A program made the translations under genes and the position numbers. The notes under the pieces were generated by a model. That model was not told the origin of the DNA. It made no database searches and was given only the letters and a program-made list of their open reading frames with translations. A stretch of 64,000 nucleotides of DNA from Corticium candelabrum (Eukaryota > Porifera > Homoscleromorpha > Homosclerophorida > Plakinidae): contig NC_085090.1 in assembly GCF_963422355.1 (NCBI RefSeq), forward strand, positions 1,375,411 to 1,439,410, given 5' to 3'. Shown here piece by piece: positions 26,520 through 37,563 of the stretch. The first letter of the stretch is position 1. Every line of letters starts with the position of its first letter.

Positions 26520-29303
26520 TTACTCTACTGACCCTTTTTCCTTGTGATCCTTGACGTGCCATCTTTGTGTGTGAGAGCCAACGCTATTCATTGACGGTTG
26601 AGACGACGGCTGATGCGTTGTTTGACGTTTATTCCTCTCCGGCCTCAAAAGAACGATATACAACTTGGGAACGAATAGACATCCCCACGCCGCTAAAGCA
26701 CTAAGCACTATAGCGAGCGAGGCGATGGCGGTAACGTATTGGTCGTCGAGTCCGATGAATCCGAACGGGATGAGAGCCAGCCAGATGACGCACTCGGAAT
26801 ACGCAGCGAAGCTGATAAACAACGTCTCGCGGAAGTTCTCGGGAATTTTGCGCGTTCTCAATCCATAATAGGTGCACACAACGATAAGAGCGAAAATCCA
26901 GAGCCAAGTGACGAAGAGACCCGGATCGACTAGATTTTTGCAGATGCGGACAAGTTTGACGTGGTCGATCGCGACCTGCGTTTCGGCGTCCGGAGGTGAA
27001 ATCATCAGCCACGCTGCAGCGATACAACACGATATGGCAACAATAATGGCCGTGAGTGCGAGTTGACTCAACGGACTGATGAATGGTGGCCGTTGCACTT
27101 TTGGCCCACGATTGAAAAGGCGAGAAATTCTGTTGGTCTTAATCAGCAGCGAGCCAAAGACCATGGACAAAAACACAGCAGGACAAAATCTTATAATACC
27201 ACAAGTCAAATTGGTCGGCTCGCCGATAAAGACGAACGTCAGCAAGAAGCAGAGCAGTAAACCCGAGAGAAGAACAATACTCAGCTCTCGACCTGACGCC
27301 ATGATAAGAGGTGTGCCCCATCGAACAAAATACGTAACAAACGTTGCCGCGACCAAAGTAATTCCGAAGACGGCAAAAATCACGAAGAAAACTGCAAGAC
27401 CGTTTCCATATTTAAGATATTGAACCTCCAGTGTAATACAACCCGTATGGTGACTACTATTTGTAGCATTTTCCGGACACTCTTTACACTCGCCGTACCA
27501 ATCAGTCTCGTACGAGACGTAATGATGAAGCCGGCTGCAATTTGTACAATTCCAACACGTAAAAGTCACTCTGCTGTCTCCAACGGAAATGCGAGCTCTA
27601 TACTGACCGGGGTCGCAGTCTTCGCTGCAGTTAGTGACGGGAGCATTTAGCACTCCCCTTTTTCCAGTTAACCACAATAGCTTTTCGTCGTTCAAGTAAA
27701 GAGAATCGTTACGGTTACTTGTCAATTGCCACGTACCAACAGACACAAAGTCGAATTTATCATTGTTTCCAGTTTTCTGTTCATCGACGTGAAGGTTTTT
27801 GATGTCGTATTTTGCCTGAACGAAGTCGCCTGCCTTATCGAACTTAAACTCTACACCAGATTGAGCTTCGAAGCGCACGTTCGTGATGTACCGTTTAAAT
27901 TCGGCTGAGCAGAACTTCAAGCCTTCGAAACACGAACTCGCATTGCTGCACATCTCGACTTTGCCTCTGCACTTGTCCTTCAACAGATCTCTCAACGCGT
28001 ATACCAATACATTAACGGCGTCGATCACATAAGCGACTTTACTATCCAGAGGTTGGGTAGCGGTTGCCAGAGTGTTGTTATTTCGACATTTGTAGACTGA
28101 GGAATTTGTGCCTTCAAGCGGGTTGCAGCCAAACCGTTTTTCCCAGTACTGTGCGAACCACGGATTCTCGGCGAAGGTATAGTTGTTCGGGTTTAGACTC
28201 TTCATGTGGTCTTCCAATCCCTTCACTTTGACAGATTCGGGTATGACCGACAGCATTCCCCTAGCGACGGCAAGACTGTTAATGTTCTCATGGGGATCAT
28301 ACACAGACTCTCTTTTGTCGCCTGGATCGTCCGAAACGATGAACGTGAACTTACGGTTTCTTAATTCGGTTGTATTCGCGATTGCAGCCATCACGTTCTT
28401 TGCGACGTCTAGTTGAGCAAATATGACCATCAGATTTCCTCGACTTAGTGGATTAGCGCTCGACAGATTGCTCAGATTTCCTCGAACTGCCATCTGAATA
28501 GATTCGCGTGCTCGTTGTACGTCTTCCGTTTTTCGAGGCAGTCGCAATTGTACCCCGATATCGATTTCGGCTGCTCTGGCAGCTTCGATAAACGATTCAA
28601 TGCCGTCTTTGCCATAAACGTCTGTTGACGATGCCGTGTGGACGTAACGCCATCCCAATTTGAGCAAAATATCAACCATCGCTCTCGTCTGGAATTTGTC
28701 CGGAGGCAGCGTTCGGAAAAATGATGGGAAACGTTTGGTATCGCTCAGCGCGGCGGACGTGGACGCATAGCTAACGAGCGGGACTCCAAAGAGATTAAGC
28801 AAGTCGGTCACAGCGATGGAAATTCCACTTCTCGCTGCCCCGGCAACGCCCACAGTAAAACTGTAATCGCCGTCATTCAACGAACCGATGTTCAAAAACG
28901 AAAGAGACTGACGCAGCGCATAGCTACTATCCTGACACGTGTCTCGTATTTCGTATCCAATACTGATGTTTCCTAAAACCTTCTCCCGATTGGCTTTGAG
29001 TACCGCATACCGCATGGCCTCCAGGCGTTCGAATCCGAATTCGTTTAGCGACGTAACCGTGTTTTCGCACGTGACCAGTCCTTCATCGTCTCTCTCCGCT
29101 TTGTGGACAGGAAAGAGACCTCCGATAATGACGTTACCGTATCTCTTATCTCGCTTTCCACAGTCGCCGTCTATATTCGCAAGGCTGCAAGGTCCTCTTA
29201 CGACCATCGATTCGTCGTTGGACTGAGAGCTAACGACCGAGAACAAACACAAACATGCCAGTATTGAAATACTCGATTCTCTTTTTCTTCTGTAATTTCT
29301 CAT
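26520..29303 (-). CDS. Class C GPCR, metabotropic-glutamate-receptor-like (paralogue 1), intronless
   Basis: One uninterrupted 927-aa frame. The start at 29303 (MRNYRRKRESSISILACLCL) gives a basic n-region and hydrophobic signal peptide; an upstream in-frame ATG at 29384 would bury it, and a TATATATTT lies just before 29303. Domains: Venus-flytrap ligand domain to ~residue 530 (IIGGLFPVHKAERDD, EAMRYAV, IRDTCQDS, VSYASTSAALSD, RTLPPDKFQTRAM, GWRYV, FIVSDD); Cys-rich linker ~555-625 (CSEDCDPGQY, CWNCTNC, GECKECP); seven membrane spans ~632-880 with mGluR-type ASGRELS, KTNRISRLF, PENFRETLFISF and VPKLYIVLLRPERN; short tail. YAST, PPD, VYG and SD align with glutamate-contacting positions of mGluRs, so an amino-acid ligand is plausible but unproven. 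Expected to be a plasma-membrane dimer. Confidence 0.93.
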   Translation of the reverse strand: MRNYRRKRESSISILACLCLFSVVSSQSNDESMVVRGPCSLANIDGDCGKRDKRYGNVIIGGLFPVHKAERDDEGLVTCENTVTSLNEFGFERLEAMRYAVLKANREKVLGNISIGYEIRDTCQDSSYALRQSLSFLNIGSLNDGDYSFTVGVAGAARSGISIAVTDLLNLFGVPLVSYASTSAALSDTKRFPSFFRTLPPDKFQTRAMVDILLKLGWRYVHTASSTDVYGKDGIESFIEAARAAEIDIGVQLRLPRKTEDVQRARESIQMAVRGNLSNLSSANPLSRGNLMVIFAQLDVAKNVMAAIANTTELRNRKFTFIVSDDPGDKRESVYDPHENINSLAVARGMLSVIPESVKVKGLEDHMKSLNPNNYTFAENPWFAQYWEKRFGCNPLEGTNSSVYKCRNNNTLATATQPLDSKVAYVIDAVNVLVYALRDLLKDKCRGKVEMCSNASSCFEGLKFCSAEFKRYITNVRFEAQSGVEFKFDKAGDFVQAKYDIKNLHVDEQKTGNNDKFDFVSVGTWQLTSNRNDSLYLNDEKLLWLTGKRGVLNAPVTNCSEDCDPGQYRARISVGDSRVTFTCWNCTNCSRLHHYVSYETDWYGECKECPENATNSSHHTGCITLEVQYLKYGNGLAVFFVIFAVFGITLVAATFVTYFVRWGTPLIMASGRELSIVLLSGLLLCFLLTFVFIGEPTNLTCGIIRFCPAVFLSMVFGSLLIKTNRISRLFNRGPKVQRPPFISPLSQLALTAIIVAISCCIAAAWLMISPPDAETQVAIDHVKLVRICKNLVDPGLFVTWLWIFALIVVCTYYGLRTRKIPENFRETLFISFAAYSECVIWLALIPFGFIGLDDQYVTAIASLAIVLSALAAWGCLFVPKLYIVLLRPERNKRQTTHQPSSQPSMNSVGSHTQRWHVKDHKEKGSVE

Positions 29304-32300
29304 CCGGGATGTAATCAGATAGTGTGCAAATATATAGCTTTTACGATCCGTTTTGCAACAGCCAAAACCTGGCAAAGAAAACAAATTTTAGAAGTACGAA
29401 ATTTATTCATTTTGAGTTTGCGAGCAAGTGCCGTACGACCCTGAAAGTACATGTATGCTAGCAACCATGCACGTGTAGAAATTAATTAAGATACTATATC
29501 TATATTTCATAGAAAATTGACACCATGAATCATAAGTCTCCATACGAGCGATTTACACAGTATAAAAAATTGAGCGTCCGTTTTGACCAGATGGCGTTCG
29601 TCGAGAATCACAGCTAGCACTCACTACACACTACTGTACTAACCCAATTAACTACCTCTCGCTCCACCGTTTCTAACCTCTAGAAAATAATACCGTAATG
29701 CCAGTAGTTCTACTCATTATTGGCCTTGGGTACCGTCTCGCGGCCTAGTGCGCATCTGTTGTGATACACCTGCTAGAGAACGGCTACCCAACATAATTGG
29801 GGTGTGGAACAAAACAAGCAGACACGGAAGTAATGAAGCATACACGGAATCTATCTATTTAGCATGTCTCACCGTTCGATCGCGTTGCTCTGCAGCTACT
29901 CGAGATCGAGTGTACAACACAGCTCCGACGTTGCAGAGATCTGATTCACTCACCTCTGACCAGCTGCAACTGGTCACGTGTGCCACTAATTGTTTTGAAC
30001 GCCGCGAAAAGGAAGACTGTAAACCTAGACACCCATGGGGCTTGGCATAGGCCATTTAATTAGGTTACTACGTAGTAGCGTTTCCAAGTTACACGTTGTC
30101 GGTTGGGTGGCAATTTGTCTTGCTAGTCTCTAACTTTCATAGACATACCAAAATAGTCATCACCACAAGTCTACGCAACTCAGTAACTGTTGTGACAGAC
30201 AAATAGGGAGGGGCTCTGACCACAACGCAACGATATAGTAACGTACGCGACACCCACCGTGTGCAGCTCGACGACTAACAGTTGCTCGAATGCAGATCTT
30301 GGAGATTTTGCAGATACATTCATTCGTATGCAGTGCGTATCCACACCATTAGCCTGAGAATCGAAGAGCCTCTTCAAGTTCCGTGCGTCTTATCGGTCGA
30401 CCCTGTTCCTGACAAAGAGCTGTTAAGTGGTGCGTGGTAACGTGTTCTTCCGACGTCCGATGGCGTACAGATTTCGTTTCTATATATGTTGTGGCTGATT
30501 TTGGTCGTTAGAAAGCGGAAAGAATCTGGATTTGACCGACTTTCGAAGAGGAACTTTGTGGTAAAACGCAACGTTGAGGTTATGAAGACAGTTGGTATAG
30601 TATGTAGTCTCCTTGATGGGCTGGACTGCTCAGCTCATACCCCACCTACTTTACTGGAATAGTATAGGCCGGCTGTGCGGAGGTAACTGCTGCGTTTCAA
30701 AAGCGTATGCATGCAGATTTTCTGACAGCAAGTTTTGGCCGTCGAAGAACGCGCCAGACGGTGATGTCTATCTACTAACGACGTGAAAGATTGCATGGAA
30801 GCCCCCAGAAGCTGAACATGTGCTGTGCTTGCCTTGATTTCTGCAAATACGCTGGACAAGCCATACAGAGGCGACAGAAGCTGTGACGGATTGAGGGGGC
30901 GAAGGCAAGGTCTAGGAGCAGTACAAGCCAACTACAAGTCTAGGTACCACGCTTTAAAGGCTCTAATTATACATATTGGTTTTTGAAGGTCAAACGTTCC
31001 CATTTCCAGCTTCTCATCGACAGGTCAATTACAGCTAGGTGCTTCTGCGCCTTCCTGGTTTTATTTGTCTTAAAAACGAATCTACGGATATCTGCTTGCG
31101 TTCTGCAGACATACATGCAGATACAAGTAAGAAACAAGGAAGACGTCGACCACGTGATAATTGCGCAAGACATACCTCGCTATTTAGATGTCTATCTTTA
31201 TTAGATCATAATGTAAGATTCTCAGCTGTCTAAGTTTCTGTTCAGTCGTTGACTGTTATAGAACGTGGAAGAAGCGATGTTAACATTATTTTCATTCAGC
31301 AATCAAAGTGCAATTATGACAGGGCCTATTCTGAATGATAGTTATTACATAATTTATTGGAGAGGCTTAGGCTTTGCCTCTCCTCGCCCATCCGCTCGAA
31401 ATATAATTATTGAAGGGTCGAGGCGGGGCATTGTATCACTAGTCTCGCGTAGCCAGACCTCTTTCCGCCGCGTCATCCTTCCGGGCGAAATGGTACCTAT
31501 AGAGATCGCTCAAATTCAATTGAGGAAGTTTAGAACAGAGTTCACATAAGTGTCGTTCAGCGAAAGACGAAGTTCTGGTCAGGACACCCATTTTGAGTGT
31601 TGTACTAAAAACGTCACAATCTCTTTCAAGGCCGCATGTGCAGAATGAATTCGTACAACATGTGAGAGGTTAGACTGTTTTACAAAGATTCTTGCATTGC
31701 TCTATATAAGCAGCGACTATAAGGTGATGACATACTGTACAAAGTTTAACTTAAAGATGTAAACACTAAAGAGTAAATAGCATGACCTGTTTGCTAGATA
31801 AAAGACGATGACCTAGTTGAGAAACTGGTACTCCTACTCTATGCAACGACTGTAGATATCAGGGCGGGGCGTAGATAGGTCTCTGTTACTACGTAACAAG
31901 TACTGTACCAACGATGCAAGTCGTTGGGCATGCCTTTTTCGTTTACAGGAATTAACAGACAGGATTTTCGTTGAACTCTTACCAACATAACAACTAGCAT
32001 GGGCAGCTACCACACAAGATCTAATCAAGCTGTTTGTGCAGCTCATCAAAAGTACGACAACCCTACATATGAGAGTGTACCTCTGGGCAACGCGACAACA
32101 TGCCTAGCAACGCGTTCCTTATTATATTATGACTGGAGGCAATACTTTATGACATTCTTGTCAAGTGTTTGTCCTAACCTAAAACGTTGTAGGCCTCTGA
32201 GATATGATGGAGCAGACATTATTGCACTTATGACTAACTATTACATAGGAACCATGGGCCCTCAATCAAGAGGCTATGGTCAATAGATATAAGATAGGCT

Positions 32301-33226
32301 ATTGTGAAAACAAGTTACGAGTGGAAGAAAACGAGGAGCTCCAATAGACACAATGCAAAAACTACGCTTGCGCGCAGACGTCCTGGTACACGAAGCTACA
32401 TTTGCCGCGCATTGAGGTTTGGCCCCCCTAACCTGGATGACATTCTTACGTCACTGGGACAATTTAGCAAATCATGTGGCAGTCAGACGCTGATCCAGAT
32501 GGGGTGTTGAAGATTGCAACCCCTTCTTTCTCAACAGGTGTGGTTTAGTTACTATAGACTGTTGAAAGGAAGAGAGTGCGTAGCCTCGCTCCCGGACGTA
32601 AATATTTACTAAAACAGTAAAACAGTAAGAAACTGGGATTGAAAATTGGTACAGTAGGCCCGGAGCCTGCAGATGGTTGCTGCTCTTGCTCAAGCTATAT
32701 TAATTAAGTCAGCTTGCACAAAGGGTCTTCTACAAGTTGCAAGTTTCCTCCTTGCCAAGAAAAATGCAAAGTAGATCTTATCATAAATATACATGCATGC
32801 ATGCAAAAGCAGAGATCGGCTGACGTAAACGCTTTTTAGTTAATTAATAAATAAGAAAAGGCCTTCCTTCACTGTCATGGATGATGAAATTACTGATCCA
32901 CTGCGAACGAGGACATCTTCAAGTTGTTTGTGCAAGCGGACTTGCATGTCGTCACCTTGACATCTGAATTGCAGGGATTGCCTTACTATAGTTTATTGCA
33001 CGCGTAGAGGCATGTAACGCTGATTCCTTTCTAACGCCTAGCGTTTACTATCTATTTGATGCTCTCTGGCTATTACTATACTAGTGCAAAATGAGCCTCT
33101 TTCTCTCTGATGAAGACGATCAAAACACCTTTAGTTCGACCATGAGAAAAGAACGTTTCCTAGCTACTAGATCTAGCAGTAATGGCATGTTACACTAAAG
33201 AGTCAACATTGACAAATTATGTCATG
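29304..33226. other. Intergenic, no gene recognised
   Basis: No supportable CDS or RNA gene. TAGTCTCGCGTAGCCAGACC at 31440-31459 matches one arm of the 75-bp hairpin at 40526-40600. The hairpin GGAGAGGC...GCCTCTCC is at ~31357-31382. An open frame through 32000-32286 preceded by 'tttgtgcag' contains KYDNPTYESVPLG, resembling an NPxY tail, but nothing else supports a gene. Confidence 0.4.
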
Positions 33227-33230
33227 CATC

Positions 33231-33380
33231 TGTAATATATTGCATAGTAATTGACACCTGCATGACTAGACCTGTAAATGTGACTGCCCAGATAGTTCAG
33301 TCAATTGCTAGCTATTGAGTCATTCTTTTGTGTTCTTATTTGTAATACACACATTGAGTTTACCAGCGGTGCCTATTACA
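33231..33380 (+). repeat. 5' LTR
   Basis: 150 bp, TG...CA ends. It differs from the 3' LTR by a ~10-bp extra segment after TGTAATATA and by about ten substitutions, so the insertion is not very recent. Confidence 0.92.
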
Positions 33381-33381
33381 C

Positions 33382-33399
33382 TGGTAGCAGAGGGTGGTT
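33382..33399 (+). other. Primer-binding site (initiator tRNA-Met)
   Basis: TGGTAGCAGAGGGTGGTT starts one base after the 5' LTR. It is complementary to the 3' end of animal initiator tRNA-Met apart from one position. Confidence 0.85.
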
Positions 33400-33534
33400 G
33401 TGTCAATGAGCGTTTCATGGCAGAGCGTCACATTAGTGTTCCTGTAATATTTTCTTCAGAAGACGTACGCGAAATTCGGAATGGTTTCTAAGGTTCAAAA
33501 TATGCAGTAAGGCCAACAAGTGGAGCAAGGAAAC

Positions 33535-34190
33535 AATGACACTCAAGTTGCGTACGTTATTGGAAGGTGAGGCTCTTGCAGCGTGGGTAGAATTGTCAGA
33601 TGTTCAAGAAAATTATGATGCTACGAAACAGCACCTCCTTAATTACTAGGCTGAAGCCTGTATAGAGTTTGTGTCTTTGGACAGGTTTCATCAACGCGAC
33701 GCGTGTTACAGCCGGAGGAATCGCCTACAATGTATCTATATCAGTTACGGAAACTGTTGGATCAAGCTATGCCAAATATGGATGATACGGTTAGAGAGAC
33801 GTTGTTGCACCAATTTGTTGCCGGATTGCCAATACCAATAATCCGGCAACTTCGAGGAGCAATGTTTGAAGGCTGCGGCTGTCTGTGATAAGAAGGTTGG
33901 TACGAATGAATTGCAACAGCTACAAAAACAAGTTGAGACTTTATCGAAACAGGTTGCACTCCTGAATGCAGTGGATCGCAAACAAGCTAAGCCTTCGAGA
34001 GTTAGATGACTTTAACTGCAATGAAATTGGTCATGCACACACAAAACAAATGTCCTGAACGGTCTTTGAGTAGGCAGAGTCAACGATGCTATTCTTGCGG
34101 TCAAATAGGTCATTACGCTAGGGACTGTCGTCAGGGAAACGGTAGAGGAACTTCTGAAAGGGCCGGCAGTCGCTCCCTAGGGCAATAATA
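33535..34190 (+). pseudogene. gag remnant with CCHC zinc knuckle
   Basis: Capsid-like segments (SPTMYLYQLRKLLDQAMPNM, VRETLLHQFVAGLP) precede the knuckle CYSCGQIGHYARDC at ~34089-34130. The frame is interrupted near 33650, 33880 and 34005. Confidence 0.75.
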
Positions 34191-34199
34191 AGCCCTGAG

Positions 34200-35940
34200 T
34201 GCATTGTTGTGGCTGCTGTAAAGTTTGAAGCAGCCACTATTACGGGATATGTGGGAGGTGTTGCTACAACTATGATTTAGACTCAGGATCTTCTGAATAT
34301 CTGTTTCAAAAAGATTTGCTTTCTAACGTATCAAAATTTGTGAAGAGACGGCCTATTTTACAACGGCGAATTTTGAAAGCTTCTGAAGACGACATTCCTA
34401 TTGAGATTATGTTTCTGTTGTGGTGCAGCTGGCCAAAGAGAGAATAAGCCACGACTTTGTGGTTGTTGATAAGCTCATTGTTCTCGTGATTCTTGGTGTT
34501 GACTTGTTGCAGGGGAATGGTTTAACTCTTGACTTCTCATCAACACCTCTCAAGGTAGGAAGTCACAACTGTCAAGCAGCGGCCTGCATTTCTCTAGAGG
34601 CAAGGACGTCAGGGGTACCACTCTTGCTCCATCCTCAACAAAATAGCAAGAATTGTGTCTGCATTAGTGAATGGTTATGATTGTGAATCAGATGTGGTTG
34701 ATGAGTGCGCAATACCATCCTTTGTTGACAACTGTCGCTCTGAGCTACCAACATATTTAAACAAAACATTATCTCTGATCATCCAAAACTACCGAGATCT
34801 TTTCAGAACAGCGCCTGGACTGACTTCTCTATCATGTCACAATATTCCTACGTCTGGATCCTCAATACGAAATCCACCTCGACGGATACCTGCTCATTGA
34901 GGTTGAAATTCAAATCAAAGATATGTTAGCACAAGGCTTCAATGTTGATTATCGAGAACTTAACAAAGAACTTCTAAAGATGCCAATCCTCTGCCACTTG
35001 TAGGCGAAGTACAAGATCGTTTGGACAGATCCATAGTATTTACTAGTCTTGATCTGCGAAATGGAGAATGGCAAATACCAGTCCATGAGTCAGACAACAC
35101 AAACTGCGTTTTGCCCTGGACCAGGTTTAGCCTTTTTCAGTCTAAAAGATTGCCGTTTGGACTGGTGCTCCTAGCTCATTTCAGCAACTGATGGACAAAC
35201 TTTTTCGTGATCTTCCCTTTGTTACTGCTTATATGGATGACCTTCTCATTTATTCGGCAAACGTTGAGTTACATGTGAAACGTTTGCAAGAAGTTTTTTG
35301 GTTGTTTACAGAAGGCTGGTTTTACATTATGAGGACACAAATGTTGCACTGGTAAACATGAAGTGAAGTATCTTGGACATGTATTTTCGGCCAAGGGAAC
35401 GCTTCCAAATGAGGATAAAGGAGGTTGTGAAGAATTGGGCCATTCGGAATGATGTAATGGAGCGACGTCGGTTTCTAGGAATTGCGTGATATTACAGGAG
35501 ATACATTCATTATTTTGCTGACATTGCAGGACCACTACATCAGCTCACACCCAAAGGAGTACCCTTCACATGGTCGGCAGAATGTCAGGAAGCATTTAAA
35601 CAAGGAAGCTCTGAGTACTGCTCCTGTCTTGGCGTACCCACTTCACGCGAATGCTGGCCAATTTGTGTTGCACACGAACGCAAGTAGGAGTTTGACCAAG
35701 AGAAACATTACAGTGTGATCCGAAGAAGTGCCTGGCAATAGTATTTGGTACCAAACAGTTTCGACATTACTTACTTGGACGGTCATTCAAATTGTATACT
35801 GATCATGCTTCTCTACAACGGTTGTCAAAACAAAAACGGAAGGAATGCTCTATCATTGGACTTTAGCTTTACAGGAGTATTATAACTACAGAGGCGAGAT
35901 AGGGCATCTGCGTTGGCATTCTGCGATCCTCGTTTATACT
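34200..35940 (+). pseudogene. Protease, reverse transcriptase and RNase H remnants
   Basis: An aspartic-protease DSGS motif is near 34280 (preceded by a stop), followed by a region ending VILGVDLLQGNGL near 34520. RT pieces include VDYRELNKELL (~34945), LDLRNGEWQIPV-like (~35048) and the catalytic YMDDLLIYS (~35232). RNase H pieces follow (LHTNASR near 35680, FRHYLLGRSFKLYTDHASL near 35760). At least six frame changes separate them. Confidence 0.75.
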
Positions 35941-35967
35941 CAATCTCAAAGTTTCCAAAGATGAATC

Positions 35968-37386
35968 GTGTCGTTGACTAGAGTATCACATTGCTTGTCA
36001 AGAGATAGTTTGTATCAGGCACAGAGGAATGATCCTATTATTTCTCAACTGTGTAAACGTATGTCACACTCGGAGCCACCTCCTAATGCAACTTCTTCAG
36101 TTGTACAGAGATATGTTCAATTGTGGTCGCAGTTGACAGTTCTCAATGGTGTCCTGTGTAGGTGTTATAAGCCTAAATCAATGAGTGATGCTATTACAGT
36201 TCCAATTCTACCGGATAGTCTCCACCAACAGGCACTGAGGCAAGCTCATGATGCTCCTAGTGCTGGACATCAAGGAAGATTGAAGACATTAGACAAACTG
36301 CAACAGTTAGCCTACTGAGTTGGAATGAACAAAGATGTTGAAGTGTACTGTCGAGTATGCTATAGATGTCAAGAAACTAAACCTCCTGCACCCAAGAAGG
36401 CTCCACTAATTTCAATGCCAACTGGACGACCGTGGCAAATGGTTTCAGTTGACATTTTAGAGGTGCCAAACTGCCAATCTCGTCAAGGGGAAACAGATAC
36501 CTCTTAGTCATACAAGACTATTTTACCAAGTGTCCAGAAGCCATTGCGTTAAAAGACCAAACGGCTTCTAGTATTACATCAGAGCTAGTGCAATTATTTT
36601 CGATGTTTGGACTTCCTGAGGTGATTCACTCAGATCAAGGCCAAAATTTTGAAAATGTGTTGTTGCGACAAACATTGAATGCCTTTGGCATAGAAAAATC
36701 TAGAACTACAGCTTATCACCCACAAGGGGATGAGATGGTGGAGCGTCTGAATAGATTGTTTCTTCAAATGCTTCGAGCATATGTTCAAAAACAGCATGAC
36801 TGGGAGTGTCATCTGTCATTGGTATTGTTTCCGTACAGAACAACAGTACATTCTTCTACTGGTATGTCACCATTTGGTCTAATGTTGGAAGAGCATCTCA
36901 AACCAATAGCTTGCAACCGGAAACAGCGTTTGAGCCTGAATCCTATTAAGCTCATCTTAAACACAAGCTGGCAGAGATTAAAGACTTCGTGAAACTAAGG
37001 TCGCCATTTCAGCAAAACGCCAGAAAGAGAACTATGATTGTCAAGCAACGGAGCGCACCTTTCGCGCTGGTGACACCGTCTGGCTGTCAATACCAATTGC
37101 AGGGAAGTTAGGTTTACAATGGGAAGGAGGCTGGATTGTGCAGTCAGTTAGAACTCCAGTTACGCTGGAAATTGTGAATTGTCGAAAGAGAAAAATCGTT
37201 TATGTAAATCACATTGGGCGCAGAATTCAACCACAGCCAGCAGATCCCTGCAGCATCAATGGAACAAGCAAGCAACGGTGTCCACCTCAAATTCGACACC
37301 TTATTCTCCCAGAAGATCCACCAAACCAGAGTTTCGCTCGATATCCTCGACGAGTTCCACGTCCACCGGATCGATTGCAATATTAG
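35968..37386 (+). pseudogene. Integrase remnant
   Basis: The HHCC region (HDAPSAGHQGRLKTLDKL, then CRVCYRCQETK) lies at ~36245-36390 with one in-frame stop at 36316. The catalytic core follows: VDILEVPN, a shift near 36480, IQDYFTK, HSDQGQNFE (second Asp) at ~36625 and YHPQGDEMVERLNR (Glu) at ~36713. A C-terminal GPY/F-like module (RAGDTVWLS, GLQWEGGWIV) runs 37056-37240. The tail 'gcttgaggacgagc' and a purine tract precede the 3' LTR. Confidence 0.82.
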
Positions 37387-37419
37387 GCTTGAGGACGAGC
37401 CTAGGATAAAAGAGAGTAG

Positions 37420-37559
37420 TGTAATATAATTGACACCTGCATGACTAGACCGGTAAATGTGACTGCCCGGATGGTTCAGTCAATTGCTAGCTATTGAGTC
37501 GTTCTTTTGTGTTCTTAATTGTAATACACACATTGAGTACACCAGCGGTGCCTATTACA
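37420..37559 (+). repeat. 3' LTR
   Basis: 140-bp partner of the 5' LTR with the same termini; a purine-rich tract (ataaaagagagtag) just before it is the likely polypurine tract. Confidence 0.92.
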
Positions 37560-37563
37560 CATC

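Larger units (their letters stand above)
33231..37559 (+). mobile_element. Ty3/gypsy-type LTR retrotransposon, cleanly bounded but decayed
   Basis: Complete insertion: 5' LTR 33231-33380, 3' LTR 37420-37559, both TGTAATATA...CCTATTACA, flanked by CATC (33227-33230 and 37560-37563). A primer site matching initiator tRNA-Met follows the 5' LTR. Order gag, protease, RT, RNase H, integrase puts it in the gypsy group. At 4.3 kb with 140-150-bp LTRs it is compact, and multiple frameshifts and stops disable every domain. Internal coordinates are in the next entries. Confidence 0.93.

Noticed and set aside
27079..27423. Plus-strand frames across both receptor genes
   Set aside because: Antisense shadows of the real minus-strand coding sequence.
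29748..30050. 100-codon plus-strand frame upstream of receptor 1
   Set aside because: Composition looks random and an equal antisense frame overlaps it; no domain.
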